From Pseudomonas shahriarae (lineage in GTDB: Bacteria > Pseudomonadota > Gammaproteobacteria > Pseudomonadales > Pseudomonadaceae): DNA of 64,000 nt. Below the pieces are notes generated by a model. That model did no database searches, had not been told where the DNA came from, and saw only the letters and a list, made by a program, of their open reading frames with translations. Within the stretch, counting starts at the first letter, position 1. Each line of letters starts with the position of its first letter. The stretch is from the NCBI RefSeq assembly GCF_014268455.2, contig NZ_CP077085.1, positions 4,815,001-4,879,000 on the forward strand. Reading direction: 5' to 3'. A program made the translations under genes and the position numbers. Below, piece by piece: positions 1 through 9,177 of the stretch.

Positions 1-591
1 CCGATCACCTGGATGTACATCAGCATGATGGGCGGTGCAGGCCTCAAGCGCGCTTCGCAGCTGGCGATCCTCAATGCCAACTACATTTCCCGTCGCCTGG
101 AAGAGCACTACCCGGTGCTGTACACCGGCAGCAACGGCCTGGTGGCGCACGAGTGCATCCTAGACCTGCGCCCGCTCAAGGACAGCAGCGGCATCAGCGT
201 GGATGACGTGGCCAAGCGCCTGATCGACTTTGGTTTCCATGCCCCGACCATGTCGTTCCCGGTGGCCGGCACCTTGATGATCGAGCCGACCGAAAGCGAA
301 TCCAAGGAAGAACTGGACCGCTTCTGCGACGCCATGATCGCTATCCGCGAGGAAATCCGCGCGGTGGAAAACGGCACGCTGGACAAGGACGACAACCCGC
401 TGAAAAACGCGCCGCACACGGCAGCTGAAATCGTCGGTGAATGGAGCCACCCGTACAGCCGTGAACAGGCGGTGTATCCGGTAGCGTCGTTGATCGAAGG
501 CAAGTACTGGCCGCCGGTCGGCCGGGTCGACAACGTGTTTGGCGATCGCAATCTGGTGTGTGCGTGCCCGTCGATCGAGAGCTACGCGTGA
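1..591 (+). CDS. gcvP: Glycine dehydrogenase (P-protein), C-terminal part
   Basis: The reading frame is open from the first base, so this is the 3' end of a gene that begins left of the window; 196 residues remain of a protein usually near 950. P-protein is the PLP-dependent decarboxylase of the cytoplasmic glycine cleavage complex and passes the aminomethyl group to lipoylated H-protein. The visible part is the C-terminal domain typical of bacterial GcvP; the PLP lysine lies upstream, outside the window. It is followed by sdaA and gcvT on the same strand, which supports the assignment. A REP palindrome separates it from sdaA, so the genes may not be tightly co-translated. Confidence 0.95.
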   Translation, partial: PITWMYISMMGGAGLKRASQLAILNANYISRRLEEHYPVLYTGSNGLVAHECILDLRPLKDSSGISVDDVAKRLIDFGFHAPTMSFPVAGTLMIEPTESESKEELDRFCDAMIAIREEIRAVENGTLDKDDNPLKNAPHTAAEIVGEWSHPYSREQAVYPVASLIEGKYWPPVGRVDNVFGDRNLVCACPSIESYA

Positions 592-614
592 TCTGACTGA
601 AGAGACGCAGTCAG

Positions 615-702
615 TGTAGGAGCTGGCTTGCCTGCGATAGCCTCACCTCGGAGCTACTGATAGACCGAGGTGTCTGCATCGCAGGCAAGCCAGCGCCTAC
701 AC
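615..702. repeat. REP palindrome (GCTGGCTTGCCTGCGAT subtype)
   Basis: Two inverted arms containing GCTGGCTTGCCTGC flank a loop that itself contains a second inverted repeat (cacctcgg/ccgaggtg). It sits between gcvP and sdaA. REP elements of this kind are scattered between Pseudomonas genes and can form strong RNA hairpins that limit read-through or protect 3' ends. Confidence 0.8.
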
Positions 703-775
703 AAGCCCGGCTCCCACAGTGATCGCATTGCGCAGAACAGCTTGCTTCCAATAATAAGAAACCGGAGAACAACTC

Positions 776-2152
776 ATGTCTTTAAGCGTGTTCGACCTGT
801 TCAAGATTGGCATCGGCCCCTCCAGTTCCCACACCGTTGGCCCGATGCGTGCCGCCGCCCGCTTCGCCGAGGGCCTCAAGCGGGACGACCTGTTGCACGC
901 CACCACCTGCGTCAAGGTGGAACTCTACGGTTCACTCGGCGCCACCGGCAAAGGCCACGGCAGTGACAAGGCCGTGCTGCTGGGCCTGGAAGGTGAACAC
1001 CCGGACACCGTCGACACCGAAACCGTGGCCGCGCGCCTGGTGCAGATGCGCGGCGACGCTCGCTTGAACCTGCTCGGTGAACACAGCATTGCGTTCAACG
1101 AGAAAGAACACCTGGCGATGATTCGCAAACCCCTCGCCTACCACCCCAACGGCATGATCTTTCGTGCGTTTGACGCAGCCGGCATCCAGATCCGCAGCCG
1201 TGAGTACTACTCGGTGGGCGGTGGTTTTGTGGTGGATGAAGACGCGGCCGGCGCCGACCGGATCGTCGAAGACGCCACGCCCCTGACCTTCCCTTTCAAG
1301 CACGCCAAGGATTTGCTTGGCCATTGCACCACCTACGGGCTGTCCATCAGCCAGGTGATGCTGACCAACGAAAGCGCCTGGCGCCCGGAAGCCGAGACCC
1401 GCAGCGGCCTGCTGAAGATCTGGCAGGTCATGCAGGACTGCGTGGCGGCCGGCTGTCGCAATGAAGGCATCCTACCCGGTGGCTTGAAGGTCAAGCGCCG
1501 TGCGGCCGCGCTGCATCGCCAGTTGTGCAAGAACCCGGAATCGGCGCTGCGCGACCCGCTGTCGGTGCTGGATTGGGTCAACCTGTATGCCCTGGCGGTC
1601 AACGAAGAAAACGCCAACGGCGGGCGCGTGGTCACGGCGCCCACCAACGGTGCCGCCGGGATTGTGCCGGCGGTGTTGCATTACTACATGCGCTTTATCC
1701 CCGGCGCCAATGAGGACGGGGTGGTGCGCTTCCTGCTGACCGCCGCGGCCATCGGCATCCTCTACAAAGAAAACGCCTCGATCTCCGGGGCTGAGGTCGG
1801 CTGCCAGGGCGAAGTGGGCGTGGCCTGTTCCATGGCCGCCGGAGCCTTGTGTGAAGTGCTGGGCGGCACCGTCTCCCAGGTGGAGAACGCCGCCGAAATC
1901 GGCATGGAGCATAACCTCGGCCTGACCTGCGACCCGATTGGCGGCCTGGTGCAGGTGCCCTGCATCGAGCGCAATGCCATGGGTTCGGTGAAGGCGATCA
2001 ATGCGGTGCGCATGGCCTTGCGCGGTGATGGGCAGCACTTCGTGTCCCTCGACAAGGTGATCCGCACCATGCGCCAGACCGGCGCCGATATGAAAAGCAA
2101 ATACAAGGAAACCGCCCGTGGCGGTTTGGCCGTCAACATTATCGAGTGCTGA
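776..2152 (+). CDS. sdaA: L-serine ammonia-lyase, single-chain iron-sulfur type
   Basis: Deaminates L-serine to pyruvate and ammonia in the cytoplasm. The protein has 458 residues, the normal length for the fused type. The N-terminal SSSHT motif (residues 16-20) and cysteines C343, C385 and C396 are present; in the Legionella enzyme the same three positions bind the [4Fe-4S] cluster and the C-terminal cysteine C458 serves as a fourth ligand in an autoinhibited state. Here too the last residue is Cys458, so the tail-in-mouth arrangement is probably conserved (inference). It lies between gcvP and gcvT: glycine cleavage plus SHMT makes serine from glycine, and SdaA removes it to pyruvate. In Pseudomonas such clusters answer to the glycine-responsive activator GcsR, whose sites are not in this window. 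An AGAAACCGGAGA ribosome-binding region precedes the ATG. Confidence 0.97.
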   Translation: MSLSVFDLFKIGIGPSSSHTVGPMRAAARFAEGLKRDDLLHATTCVKVELYGSLGATGKGHGSDKAVLLGLEGEHPDTVDTETVAARLVQMRGDARLNLLGEHSIAFNEKEHLAMIRKPLAYHPNGMIFRAFDAAGIQIRSREYYSVGGGFVVDEDAAGADRIVEDATPLTFPFKHAKDLLGHCTTYGLSISQVMLTNESAWRPEAETRSGLLKIWQVMQDCVAAGCRNEGILPGGLKVKRRAAALHRQLCKNPESALRDPLSVLDWVNLYALAVNEENANGGRVVTAPTNGAAGIVPAVLHYYMRFIPGANEDGVVRFLLTAAAIGILYKENASISGAEVGCQGEVGVACSMAAGALCEVLGGTVSQVENAAEIGMEHNLGLTCDPIGGLVQVPCIERNAMGSVKAINAVRMALRGDGQHFVSLDKVIRTMRQTGADMKSKYKETARGGLAVNIIEC

Positions 2153-2191
2153 TGCTTATAAACGCGCCAGCACGTTTTTCAGGAGCTGAAT

Positions 2192-3316
2192 ATGTCCACC
2201 GAAACCCTGTTGAAAACCCCGCTGCACGCCCTGCACCTTGAACTGGGCGCACGCATGGTGCCGTTCGCCGGTTATGACATGCCGGTGCAATACCCCCTGG
2301 GCGTGATGAAAGAACACCAGCACACCCGTGAACAGGCCGGGTTGTTTGATGTGTCGCACATGGGCCAGATCCGCCTGACCGGGTCCAACGCCGCCAAGGC
2401 CCTGGAAACCCTGGTGCCGGTGGATATCATCGACCTGCCCGTGGGCATGCAGCGCTACGCCATGTTCACTAACGACCAGGGCGGCATCCTCGATGACCTG
2501 ATGGTCGCCAACCTGGGTAACGACGAGCTGTTTCTGGTGGTCAACGCCGCCTGCAAGGATCAGGACCTGGCGCACCTGCGCCAGCATCTGGGCGAGCAAT
2601 GCCAGATCGAGCCACTGTTTGAAGAGCGCGCCCTGCTGGCCCTGCAAGGCCCGGCAGCGGTGAAAGTACTGGCGCGCCTGGCGCCGGAAGTGACCAAGAT
2701 GACCTTTATGCAGTTCGCGCCCCTGCGCCTGCTGGGGGTCGAGTGCTACGTCAGCCGTTCCGGCTATACCGGCGAAGACGGTTTTGAGATCTCGGTGCCT
2801 GCGGCCAGTGCCGAAAGCCTGGCCCGTAGCCTGCTGGCCGAAACTGAAGTCGAAGCTATCGGCCTCGGCGCCCGCGACTCCCTGCGCCTGGAAGCCGGGC
2901 TGTGCCTCTATGGCCACGATATGAACACCGAGACCACGCCGATTGAAGCCAGCCTGCTGTGGGCGATTTCCAAGGCCCGTCGCGCCGATGGCGCGCGTGC
3001 CGGGGGCTTCCCGGGGGCAGATCGGATTTTCACCCAGCAGCAAACCGGCGTCAGCCGCAAACGCGTTGGCCTGCTGCCCCAGGAACGCACCCCGGTCCGT
3101 GAAGGCGCCGAGATTGTCGATGAACACGGCACCGTGATCGGCCGTGTGTGCAGCGGCGGCTTTGGCCCGAGCCTCGGCGGCCCGCTCGCCATGGGCTACC
3201 TCGACACGGCCTTTACCGCGCTGGAGAGCGAAGTCTCTGCATTAGTGCGTGGGAAAAAGGTGCCACTTCGTGTAAGTAAAATGCCATTCGTGCCACAACG
3301 TTACTACCGTGGCTGA
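2192..3316 (+). CDS. gcvT: Aminomethyltransferase (glycine cleavage T-protein)
   Basis: Transfers the methylene group from aminomethyl-lipoyl H-protein to tetrahydrofolate and releases ammonia. It has 374 residues, a full-length bacterial T-protein, with the early PFAGYDMPVQY segment and the GLGARDSLRLEAGLCLYGHD segment characteristic of the folate-binding fold, and a C-terminal GCVT barrel domain. A good Shine-Dalgarno (CAGGAGCTGAAT) stands before the ATG, and only 39 bases separate it from sdaA, so the two are likely cotranscribed. It is the last gene of the glycine/serine cluster; the next gene is an independently expressed cold-shock gene. Confidence 0.97.
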   Translation: MSTETLLKTPLHALHLELGARMVPFAGYDMPVQYPLGVMKEHQHTREQAGLFDVSHMGQIRLTGSNAAKALETLVPVDIIDLPVGMQRYAMFTNDQGGILDDLMVANLGNDELFLVVNAACKDQDLAHLRQHLGEQCQIEPLFEERALLALQGPAAVKVLARLAPEVTKMTFMQFAPLRLLGVECYVSRSGYTGEDGFEISVPAASAESLARSLLAETEVEAIGLGARDSLRLEAGLCLYGHDMNTETTPIEASLLWAISKARRADGARAGGFPGADRIFTQQQTGVSRKRVGLLPQERTPVREGAEIVDEHGTVIGRVCSGGFGPSLGGPLAMGYLDTAFTALESEVSALVRGKKVPLRVSKMPFVPQRYYRG

Positions 3317-3704
3317 TCGACTGTTCCTATAAGTAACGCGGTTGTGTTCATTTGCACTAATCTGTAACGCAACCGCCATAAAACAGTGCACTGACGATAG
3401 TCAATGTTATATCGATTAACCTATAACAAGTGACCCACGCTATCGAATAACACAGTGCCGCAATGTTGACCGAAGTGTCATGAAGGCGAGTAAATACGTG
3501 GCTTGCAGAGGGCTTGTTTTTTCTGTGTTAGTTGTCGTAGAGTTTGCCCACTGTGTTTGCATGGGTCGCTTTTAACCTGGACCTGGGCAGTAGCCAAAGT
3601 TTGCTACAACCCGTTCGACGTCTCTTACTTTCCTGCAACCCAGCCCAGTACTCTTTCAGGTGAAAGGGGCTGTCATTAATTTTTAGCGTCAAGGAAATAA
3701 GAAA
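3317..3704. promoter_or_regulatory. Intergenic region and long leader of the cold-shock gene
   Basis: 388 bases without a gene. An inverted repeat (gcggttg at 3338, caaccgc at 3370) lies just after gcvT. A weak sigma-70-like promoter (TTGCAG at 3503-3508, TGTTAG at 3526-3531) would give a leader of roughly 165 bases before the cold-shock gene; long structured leaders are usual for cspA-family mRNAs. AAGGA at 3690-3694 is the ribosome-binding site. The promoter call is tentative. Confidence 0.35.
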
Positions 3705-3917
3705 ATGGCTGAACGTCAGAGCGGTACCGTCAAGTGGTTTAACGACGAGAAAGGTTTTGGTTTTATCACTCCAGAAAGCGGTGCGGATCTGTTCGTGCAT
3801 TTCCGCGCTATCCAGGGCAACGGTTTCAAGAGCCTGAAAGAAGGCCAGAAAGTGACCTTCATCGCCGTGCAGGGCCAGAAAGGCATGCAGGCTGACGAAG
3901 TACAAGCAGAAGCCTGA
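3705..3917 (+). CDS. Cold-shock domain protein (CspA family)
   Basis: A 70-residue single cold-shock domain. It binds single-stranded RNA and DNA and acts as an RNA chaperone and antiterminator. The GTVKWFN start, the RNP1 motif KGFGFI and the RNP2-like DLFVHF are all present. It is transcribed alone: a long non-coding leader precedes it and a strong terminator follows. Pseudomonads carry several paralogues, so a specific name (capB, cspA, cspD) cannot be assigned from sequence alone. A second, membrane-anchored cold-shock-domain protein lies at 24549-25151. Confidence 0.96.
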   Translation: MAERQSGTVKWFNDEKGFGFITPESGADLFVHFRAIQGNGFKSLKEGQKVTFIAVQGQKGMQADEVQAEA

Positions 3918-3930
3918 TCCTTACTGCGAC

Positions 3931-3965
3931 AAAAAGCCTCTGATGGTGACATCAGAGGCTTTTTT
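3931..3965 (+). terminator. Rho-independent terminator of the cold-shock gene
   Basis: Perfect stem GCCTCTGAT/ATCAGAGGC with a short loop, flanked by A5 on the left and T6 on the right, directly after the cold-shock gene. Confidence 0.9.
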
Positions 3966-4013
3966 ATGTGCGTTTGTCCGTAAAATGGCTTTTTTCCTCC
4001 AGAGAGCCGAGCC

Positions 4014-4502
4014 ATGTCGAAACACCTGCTAAGCCCCCAAGGCGAATTCCCCGCCGTTGGCCTGGGCCGTCGTCTGGCAGCGATGTTCTATGACTTCCTG
4101 TTGTGTACCGCCCTGCTGATCGTCACCGCCTTCCTCTATAAGCTGGTGTGGATCGCCTTTGTCGGTGAAGCGAAGATGCGCACGCTCTCGGAGTCCGGCG
4201 CCCTGGACGGTGATCCGTTGCTGTCGACGATTCTGTTTTTTGTGCTGTTTGGCTTCTTCGCCAAGTTCTGGACCCATTCCGGACAGACCCTGGGCATGCA
4301 GGTGTGGGGCGTACGTGTGCAGAATGCGGACGGCTCGCGCATCAGCCTGTGGCAGGCGCTGTTGCGTTTTGTGGTGTCGATTGCGTCGTGGTTGTGCGCG
4401 GGGCTGGGGTTTATCTGGTCGCTGGTGGACAAGAAACAGCGGGCCTGGCATGACATCTATTCGGACACGCAATTGGTGCGGATCCCGAAGAAAAAGAAAT
4501 AG
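4014..4502 (+). CDS. RDD family membrane protein
   Basis: A 162-residue integral membrane protein with the RDD signature: an N-terminal GLGRRLAAMFYDFLL segment (Arg in the first helix, Asp after it), a second hydrophobic helix near residues 65-85 and GQTLGMQVWGVRV, ending in a lysine-rich tail. RDD proteins are small inner-membrane proteins; a few act in ion or solute transport, but the function of most is unknown. It stands alone between the cold-shock terminator and a REP element. A different RDD protein is encoded at 46714-47406 in the MoxR operon. Confidence 0.85.
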   Translation: MSKHLLSPQGEFPAVGLGRRLAAMFYDFLLCTALLIVTAFLYKLVWIAFVGEAKMRTLSESGALDGDPLLSTILFFVLFGFFAKFWTHSGQTLGMQVWGVRVQNADGSRISLWQALLRFVVSIASWLCAGLGFIWSLVDKKQRAWHDIYSDTQLVRIPKKKK

Positions 4503-4523
4503 CCCCAGGCCAATGAAATCTAA

Positions 4524-4615
4524 ATGTGGGAGCGGGCTTGCCCGCGATGGCGGTGTGTCAGTCACTACATGTGCAGACTGATCCACCGCTATCGCGGGCA
4601 AGCCCGCTCCCACAT
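4524..4615. repeat. REP palindrome (GCGGGCTTGCCCGCGAT subtype)
   Basis: Inverted arms ATGTGGGAGCGGGCTTGCCC / GGGCAAGCCCGCTCCCACAT separated by about 40 bases, between the convergent RDD and nadA genes. It probably doubles as a bidirectional transcription stop. Confidence 0.85.
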
Positions 4616-4637
4616 TTTTTGCTGCATCAGCCGTGGA

Positions 4638-5696
4638 TCAGGCGTTGCCCGCCAGCTTCAGGCGGGCCGCCTGGGTAAAGTCCAGCATGCGCTTGAGTGG
4701 GCGCACGGCATGGGGGATCAAGGACGGCTCGACAAAGATCTCGTTGCTGCCTTCCCGCAGGCATTGCAACGTGCGCTCCAGGGTATTCATCGCCATCCAC
4801 GGGCAGTGCGCACAACTGCGGCACGCCGCGCCGTTGCCGGCGGTTGGCGCTTCGACAAACACCTTGTCCGGGCACAGCTGCTGCATCTTGTAGAAAATGC
4901 CGCGGTCAGTGGCGACGATAAACGTCTTGTTCGGCAAGCGCTGCGCCGCCGCAATCAACTGGCTGGTGGAACCCACGGCATCGGCCAACTCGATGACCGA
5001 GGTCGGTGACTCCGGGTGTACCAGGATCGCTGCGTCCGGGTACAGCGCCTTCATGTCTTCCAACTGCTTGGACTTGAACTCCTCGTGGACGATGCAGGCA
5101 CCGTCCCACAGCAGCATGTCGGCACCGGTCTGGCGCTGGATATAGGTGCCCAGGTGCTTGTCCGGGCCCCAGATAATGGTCTCGCCGTTATCCATCAGGC
5201 TTTCGACGATTTCCAGGGCGCAACTGGAGGTCACCACCCAATCGGCACGGGCCTTGACCGCCGCCGAGGTGTTGGCATACACCACCACGGTGCGTTCCGG
5301 ATGCTGATCACAGAACGCCGAGAACTCTTCCACCGGGCAACCCAGGTCCAGAGAGCATGTGGCTTCCAGGGTCGGCATCAGGATGCGCTTTTCGGGGGTG
5401 AGGATTTTCGCTGTCTCGCCCATAAAGCGCACGCCGGCGACCAGTACGGTCTTGGCCGGGTGGGCGGCGCCGAAGCGGGCCATTTCCAGGGAGTCGGAAA
5501 CACAGCCACCGGTTTCTTCGGCCAGGGCCTGAATCACCGGGTCACAATAGAAGTGCGCCACCAGCACCGCGTCTTGAGCCTTGAGCTCGGCAGCAATGGC
5601 AGAACGTAAGCTTGCCTCTTGCTCGGCACTGAGCACCTTGGGCTGCTTGGCATCGAGGTGGGCTTGGACCAGAAGGCGTTCGGAAATTTGCGTCAT
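4638..5696 (-). CDS. nadA: Quinolinate synthase
   Basis: Condenses iminoaspartate with dihydroxyacetone phosphate to quinolinate in de novo NAD synthesis. With the ATG at 5696 ([10 protein letters not shown]) the protein has 352 residues, the normal length; the frame stays open further upstream but that extension is proline/arginine-rich and not NadA-like. The cysteines that hold the oxygen-sensitive [4Fe-4S] cluster are visible as C114 (ATCSLDLGC), C201 (DGACIV) and the CRSCAHC motif at 292-298. It is monocistronic here and convergent with the RDD gene. Confidence 0.97.
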   Translation of the reverse strand: MTQISERLLVQAHLDAKQPKVLSAEQEASLRSAIAAELKAQDAVLVAHFYCDPVIQALAEETGGCVSDSLEMARFGAAHPAKTVLVAGVRFMGETAKILTPEKRILMPTLEATCSLDLGCPVEEFSAFCDQHPERTVVVYANTSAAVKARADWVVTSSCALEIVESLMDNGETIIWGPDKHLGTYIQRQTGADMLLWDGACIVHEEFKSKQLEDMKALYPDAAILVHPESPTSVIELADAVGSTSQLIAAAQRLPNKTFIVATDRGIFYKMQQLCPDKVFVEAPTAGNGAACRSCAHCPWMAMNTLERTLQCLREGSNEIFVEPSLIPHAVRPLKRMLDFTQAARLKLAGNA

Positions 5697-5916
5697 GTTC
5701 GCAAGACCTGCAGGCGCAGTTGCGCGAAAGTCGAGTGTACCACCGGCTCCGGAGCCCTTCGGGCGCCGCCGGACGAAGTGATTGTGTTCATCAAGCACGG
5801 GTTAAGGTGAAGCTGCGCAAGGCTACAGAATATCGAATGGATTCAAAAGCCTAATATGCCGCAAAACGCCTACCCGGCGGGAGCATACGGGTGATATCCC
5901 GCGACATTGGCATCGT

Positions 5917-6807
5917 TTAGGGCGCAGGGACATTGCCCATTTCCCTGGCCAGGTCCAACCAGGCTCGTGCAGCCGGCGGCAGATGAGCATTGCGCCGCCA
6001 GGTCAAAGCAATATGCCAGTCGGTCTGAGGCTCATCCAGGGCAATCAGGGCAATGCCGGCATGCAAGTGTTTGTAGGCCAGCATGCGCGGCAGGAAGGCG
6101 ACTCCCAGGCCCGCGCCCACCAGGTCGACGATAAAGTCGATCTGGGCGCTGCGCACCGAAACCTTCGGCGATACACCGCGACGCTCGCAGGCGGAAAGAA
6201 TGATGCGGTTCAAGGCAAAACCGGCTTCGAACAGTATGAATGGCGAGTCGGACAGGTCGGAAAAATCCACACTCTCACGCCCGGCCAATGGATGGCTGCT
6301 GGGCAGGACGACCATCAGCGGCTCGACGCGCACGTCCTGATACTCAAACTCGCCCTCCACCGGCACCAGTAGCGCAGCCACATCCACCTCCCCCGCTTGC
6401 AGGCACTCGCCCAGCTTCTTGCTGCCGTGCTCGATCAGCTCAATCTCTATCTGTGGGTAACGCTGGCGGTACACTGCAAACATCGCCGCAAACAATTCAC
6501 CACTGCCCACCGGCGGCAAGCCAATACGCAATACGCCACGCTTGAGCCCCAGCAGGTCGTTGATCTCGGCGACCAAGTCACTGCGCTCGGCGAGCAACAC
6601 CAGGGCGCGGCGGTAGGCAATTTCACCGGCTGCTGTCAGTTCGCTCTTATGGCCGATACGACTGAACAACGGCGTGCCCAACTCTTCTTCAAGGGTCTTG
6701 ACCGCTTTGCTGACGCTCGATTGGGTAAGCGAAACCATCTCGGCCGCCTGTGAGAAACTGCCTTGGCGCACCACTTCGACAAAGGCTCGCAGCGTTCGCA
6801 GGTTCAT
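5917..6807 (-). CDS. LysR-type regulator, probable regulator of the divergent lactate dehydrogenase (LldS-like)
   Basis: 296 residues: an N-terminal winged helix-turn-helix (residues 1-60, with FSQAAEMVSLTQSSVSKAVKTLE as recognition region) and a C-terminal periplasmic-binding-protein-like effector domain, the standard LysR layout. It is divergently transcribed from the L-lactate dehydrogenase gene, the classical arrangement for a LysR activator and its target. In P. aeruginosa the LysR protein LldS controls the unlinked lactate dehydrogenase gene lldA in the same arrangement (from memory), so this is probably the equivalent. A 17-base palindrome in the shared promoter region is its candidate operator. 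The effector is presumably L-lactate or another alpha-hydroxy acid (inference). Confidence 0.88.
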   Translation of the reverse strand: MNLRTLRAFVEVVRQGSFSQAAEMVSLTQSSVSKAVKTLEEELGTPLFSRIGHKSELTAAGEIAYRRALVLLAERSDLVAEINDLLGLKRGVLRIGLPPVGSGELFAAMFAVYRQRYPQIEIELIEHGSKKLGECLQAGEVDVAALLVPVEGEFEYQDVRVEPLMVVLPSSHPLAGRESVDFSDLSDSPFILFEAGFALNRIILSACERRGVSPKVSVRSAQIDFIVDLVGAGLGVAFLPRMLAYKHLHAGIALIALDEPQTDWHIALTWRRNAHLPPAARAWLDLAREMGNVPAP

Positions 6808-6837
6808 GACTATTCCATTTGCGACTTGAATGAAGTT

Positions 6838-6854
6838 GTAAAAGTTGTTTTTAC
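6838..6854. promoter_or_regulatory. Candidate LysR-family operator
   Basis: Perfect palindrome GTAAAA-gttgt-TTTTAC, 30 bases upstream of the LysR start and 61 upstream of the dehydrogenase start. A TTGACT -35-like box follows at 6867-6872, which would put the palindrome near -57 of the dehydrogenase transcript, the usual place for LysR activation. Palindrome is seen; role is inferred. Confidence 0.5.
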
Positions 6855-6915
6855 CATGAAATGCCTTTGACTATCCTCCACCCACCGTTTTCTTTATTCC
6901 GGGGCCTCACTGTTC

Positions 6916-8058
6916 ATGATCATTTCGTCCGCATCGGATTACCGCGAAGCCGCACGCCGCAAACTGCCGCGTTTCCTGTTCGACTATATTGACGGTGGCG
7001 CGTACGCCGAGCACACCCTCAAGGCCAACAGTTCGGACCTGGCAGACATCAGCCTGCGCCAGCGTGTCCTGCGCAACGTCGAGAGCCTGAGCCTGGAGAC
7101 CACGCTGTTCGACCAACCGCTGGCGATGCCGGTGGTCATGAGCCCGGTAGGCCTGACCGGCATGTTTGCCCGACGCGGGGAAGTCCAGGTGGCCAACGCG
7201 GCGGCCAATAAAGGGGTGCCGTTTTGCCTGTCGACCGTGTCGGTGTGCCCGATCGAGGAAGTAGCGTCGCAGACGGCGCAATCGATCTGGTTTCAACTGT
7301 ATGTGCTGAAAGACCGCGGCTTCATGAAAAACGCCCTGGAGCGTGCGCAAGCCGCCGGGGTGAAAACCCTGGTGTTTACCGTCGACATGCCCACCCCCGG
7401 CGCCCGCTACCGTGATGCCCATTCCGGCATGTCCGGCCCGTACGCCGCCCAGCGGCGCATGTTGCAGGCCGTGACCAAACCGGCCTGGGCTCTTGATGTA
7501 GGGCTGATGGGCCGCCCCCACGACCTGGGCAATATCTCCAAATACCTGGGCAAACCGACCCACCTTGAAGACTACATCGGCTGGCTCGCTACCAACTTCG
7601 ACCCTTCCATCAGCTGGAAAGACCTGGAGTGGATCCGCGAGTTCTGGAAGGGCCCGATGATCATCAAGGGCATCCTCGACCCACAGGACGCCAAGGACGC
7701 GGTGAGTTTCGGCGCCGACGGCATCGTCGTGTCCAACCACGGCGGCCGCCAGCTCGATGGCGTGTTGTCCACCGCCAAGGCTCTGCCTGAGATTGCCCAG
7801 GCGGTTGGCAGCGACCTCACGGTGCTGGTGGACTCCGGGGTGCGTTCGGGGCTGGACGTGGTGCGCATGCTCGCCCTCGGCGCCCGTGGCGTATTGCTGG
7901 GACGAGCGCCTGCCTATGCGCTGGCTGCCGATGGCCAGCGCGGTGTAGAGAATCTGCTGGATATCTTTGCCAAGGAAATGCGCGTGGCCATGACCCTGAC
8001 CGGGGTTACGTCGATTGCGCAGATTGATGAGTCAATCCTGGTGCGCGGGCAGATCTGA
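6916..8058 (+). CDS. lldD: FMN-dependent L-lactate dehydrogenase (quinone), LldD/LldA family
   Basis: Oxidises L-lactate to pyruvate and feeds electrons to the membrane quinone pool. The 380-residue sequence closely follows E. coli LldD from the first residues ([15 protein letters not shown]) on, with the catalytic histidine in SNHGGRQLD at residue 275 and the FMN phosphate region [12 protein letters not shown]. Unlike the usual lldPDE operon there is no lactate permease, no lldE and no GntR-type lldR; the only partner is the divergent LysR gene. That matches the stand-alone lldA of P. aeruginosa rather than the lldPDE copy, and a second lactate dehydrogenase is therefore expected elsewhere in this genome. 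The ribosome-binding site is weak. Confidence 0.95.
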   Translation: MIISSASDYREAARRKLPRFLFDYIDGGAYAEHTLKANSSDLADISLRQRVLRNVESLSLETTLFDQPLAMPVVMSPVGLTGMFARRGEVQVANAAANKGVPFCLSTVSVCPIEEVASQTAQSIWFQLYVLKDRGFMKNALERAQAAGVKTLVFTVDMPTPGARYRDAHSGMSGPYAAQRRMLQAVTKPAWALDVGLMGRPHDLGNISKYLGKPTHLEDYIGWLATNFDPSISWKDLEWIREFWKGPMIIKGILDPQDAKDAVSFGADGIVVSNHGGRQLDGVLSTAKALPEIAQAVGSDLTVLVDSGVRSGLDVVRMLALGARGVLLGRAPAYALAADGQRGVENLLDIFAKEMRVAMTLTGVTSIAQIDESILVRGQI

Positions 8059-8068
8059 CCCGCCAGCC

Positions 8069-8761
8069 TCAGGCTTCGCTGATTTTGCTGACACTGGTGA
8101 TCTGTCCATTCCAGACCATCTCGTAATGGGCGGCCTGGACAATCGACGACACCGGCCTGGGTGTCAGCAACGCCCAGCAGTGATCGCCTTCTGAGCGCAC
8201 CGACAGGTAACGAAGGCCGGGACAACCGGCCTTCTTTAGCGCGCCCCCCAAGCGCTGGGCGTGGCTGTAGTCGTCAGGGTCGTAGATCGGATCGCTCATC
8301 GGCACCGACGTCGCATCCTTCATGGCGTCGCCGACAAAGGTGCAAGACAGCCCACGAAAAACAAAGCGCTCATAGTTAAGGCCATGAACTCCGGACCAAT
8401 ACTGGTTCTGGTGATAACGCACTTCTGCCAGTGCCGTCTCGACCGTGGCCGCCAGGTACAGCACGCCAAAATCACCCGCGCTGAAACGCGATCCGCCCGG
8501 ATTGACGTGGGTGAACGGGGCAATGGCGTAGGAACATCCCACGATCCCGAAGGGGATTTCCCTACGGGGTATCAGCTCGATCCGACCGACCTCATTACCC
8601 AGTCGTGGGTTGGTCAGGGCCTGGATCTGATAGAGCGCCTCAAACTCGTCGGCATCCGCCACATCGTCAAACAACGCAATCGGCGGGAATTTGGAATTGA
8701 CCAGGCGATGGGCGTGCAACAGCCCGCTGGGCAAATCGCCCAACTGGCTCACCTTCACCAT
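8069..8761 (-). CDS. RES-domain toxin of a type II toxin-antitoxin pair
   Basis: 230 residues with the RES domain layout: a conserved arginine followed by Ser in GGSRFSAGDFGVLYLA, the glutamate segment ATVETALAEVRYH, and a C-terminal conserved serine region. Characterised RES toxins (for example P. putida Res and Mycobacterium MbcT) degrade NAD+ and stop growth. This gene overlaps the upstream antitoxin gene by 7 bases, which is the normal translational coupling of the family. It is convergent with the lactate dehydrogenase gene, only 10 bases away. There is no sign of truncation, so the toxin is probably intact. Activity and catalytic residues are inferred from the family. Confidence 0.87.
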   Translation of the reverse strand: MVKVSQLGDLPSGLLHAHRLVNSKFPPIALFDDVADADEFEALYQIQALTNPRLGNEVGRIELIPRREIPFGIVGCSYAIAPFTHVNPGGSRFSAGDFGVLYLAATVETALAEVRYHQNQYWSGVHGLNYERFVFRGLSCTFVGDAMKDATSVPMSDPIYDPDDYSHAQRLGGALKKAGCPGLRYLSVRSEGDHCWALLTPRPVSSIVQAAHYEMVWNGQITSVSKISEA

Positions 8762-9159
8762 TGCGCACCACGCAACACGTCAATACGGCGGAAGGTCTCG
8801 TACAGGGAAATCATATCGCCCTGGGCCATAACCTCGAGGGGCGAGCGCCCGTTGAAAAACGCGTTGTCGTTGGCCATCGCCGCAAAGCCGTACACGTTCT
8901 CGGGGTTATCGAACACCATGCGCAGCGTGGCGTGGATGTTCAGCACAAAGCTGATGCGCTGCATCTGGTCGGCATCCAGGCTCACCGACCACGCGGCATC
9001 GCGCTGCCGCGCACGGGTATAAGTGCTGCGCGAGATACGCAGGATGCGACAGGCCTGGTCGCTGCTGGCCTGCCATTTTTCCAGGATGCCCACGGCCGCC
9101 CGGAGTCCGGCGACACATTGCTCCCGGGTGAAGGGCTGTGCTTGAAGGGCTAGGCTCAT
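8755..9159 (-). CDS. Xre/MbcA/ParS-family antitoxin paired with the RES toxin
   Basis: 134 residues from the ATG at 9159, which has GAGG seven to eight bases upstream; a GTG at 9168 is possible but less well placed. The N-terminal half contains a helix-turn-helix (ACRILRISRSTYTRARQ, about residues 38-55) and the C-terminal half the toxin-binding domain with the typical NPENVYGFAAMANDNAFFNGRSPLE pattern in which a loop normally blocks the RES active site. Antitoxin first, toxin second is the standard order. It probably represses its own promoter through the palindrome at 9178-9198. Confidence 0.87.
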   Translation of the reverse strand: MSLALQAQPFTREQCVAGLRAAVGILEKWQASSDQACRILRISRSTYTRARQRDAAWSVSLDADQMQRISFVLNIHATLRMVFDNPENVYGFAAMANDNAFFNGRSPLEVMAQGDMISLYETFRRIDVLRGAQW

Positions 9160-9177
9160 GGTTGCCACCTCGGAATT

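Noticed and set aside
592..775. Glycine riboswitch before sdaA or gcvT
   Set aside because: The gaps hold only a REP palindrome and ribosome-binding sites; the double glycine aptamer is not recognisable. The regulator of this cluster in Pseudomonas acts upstream of the first gene, outside the window.
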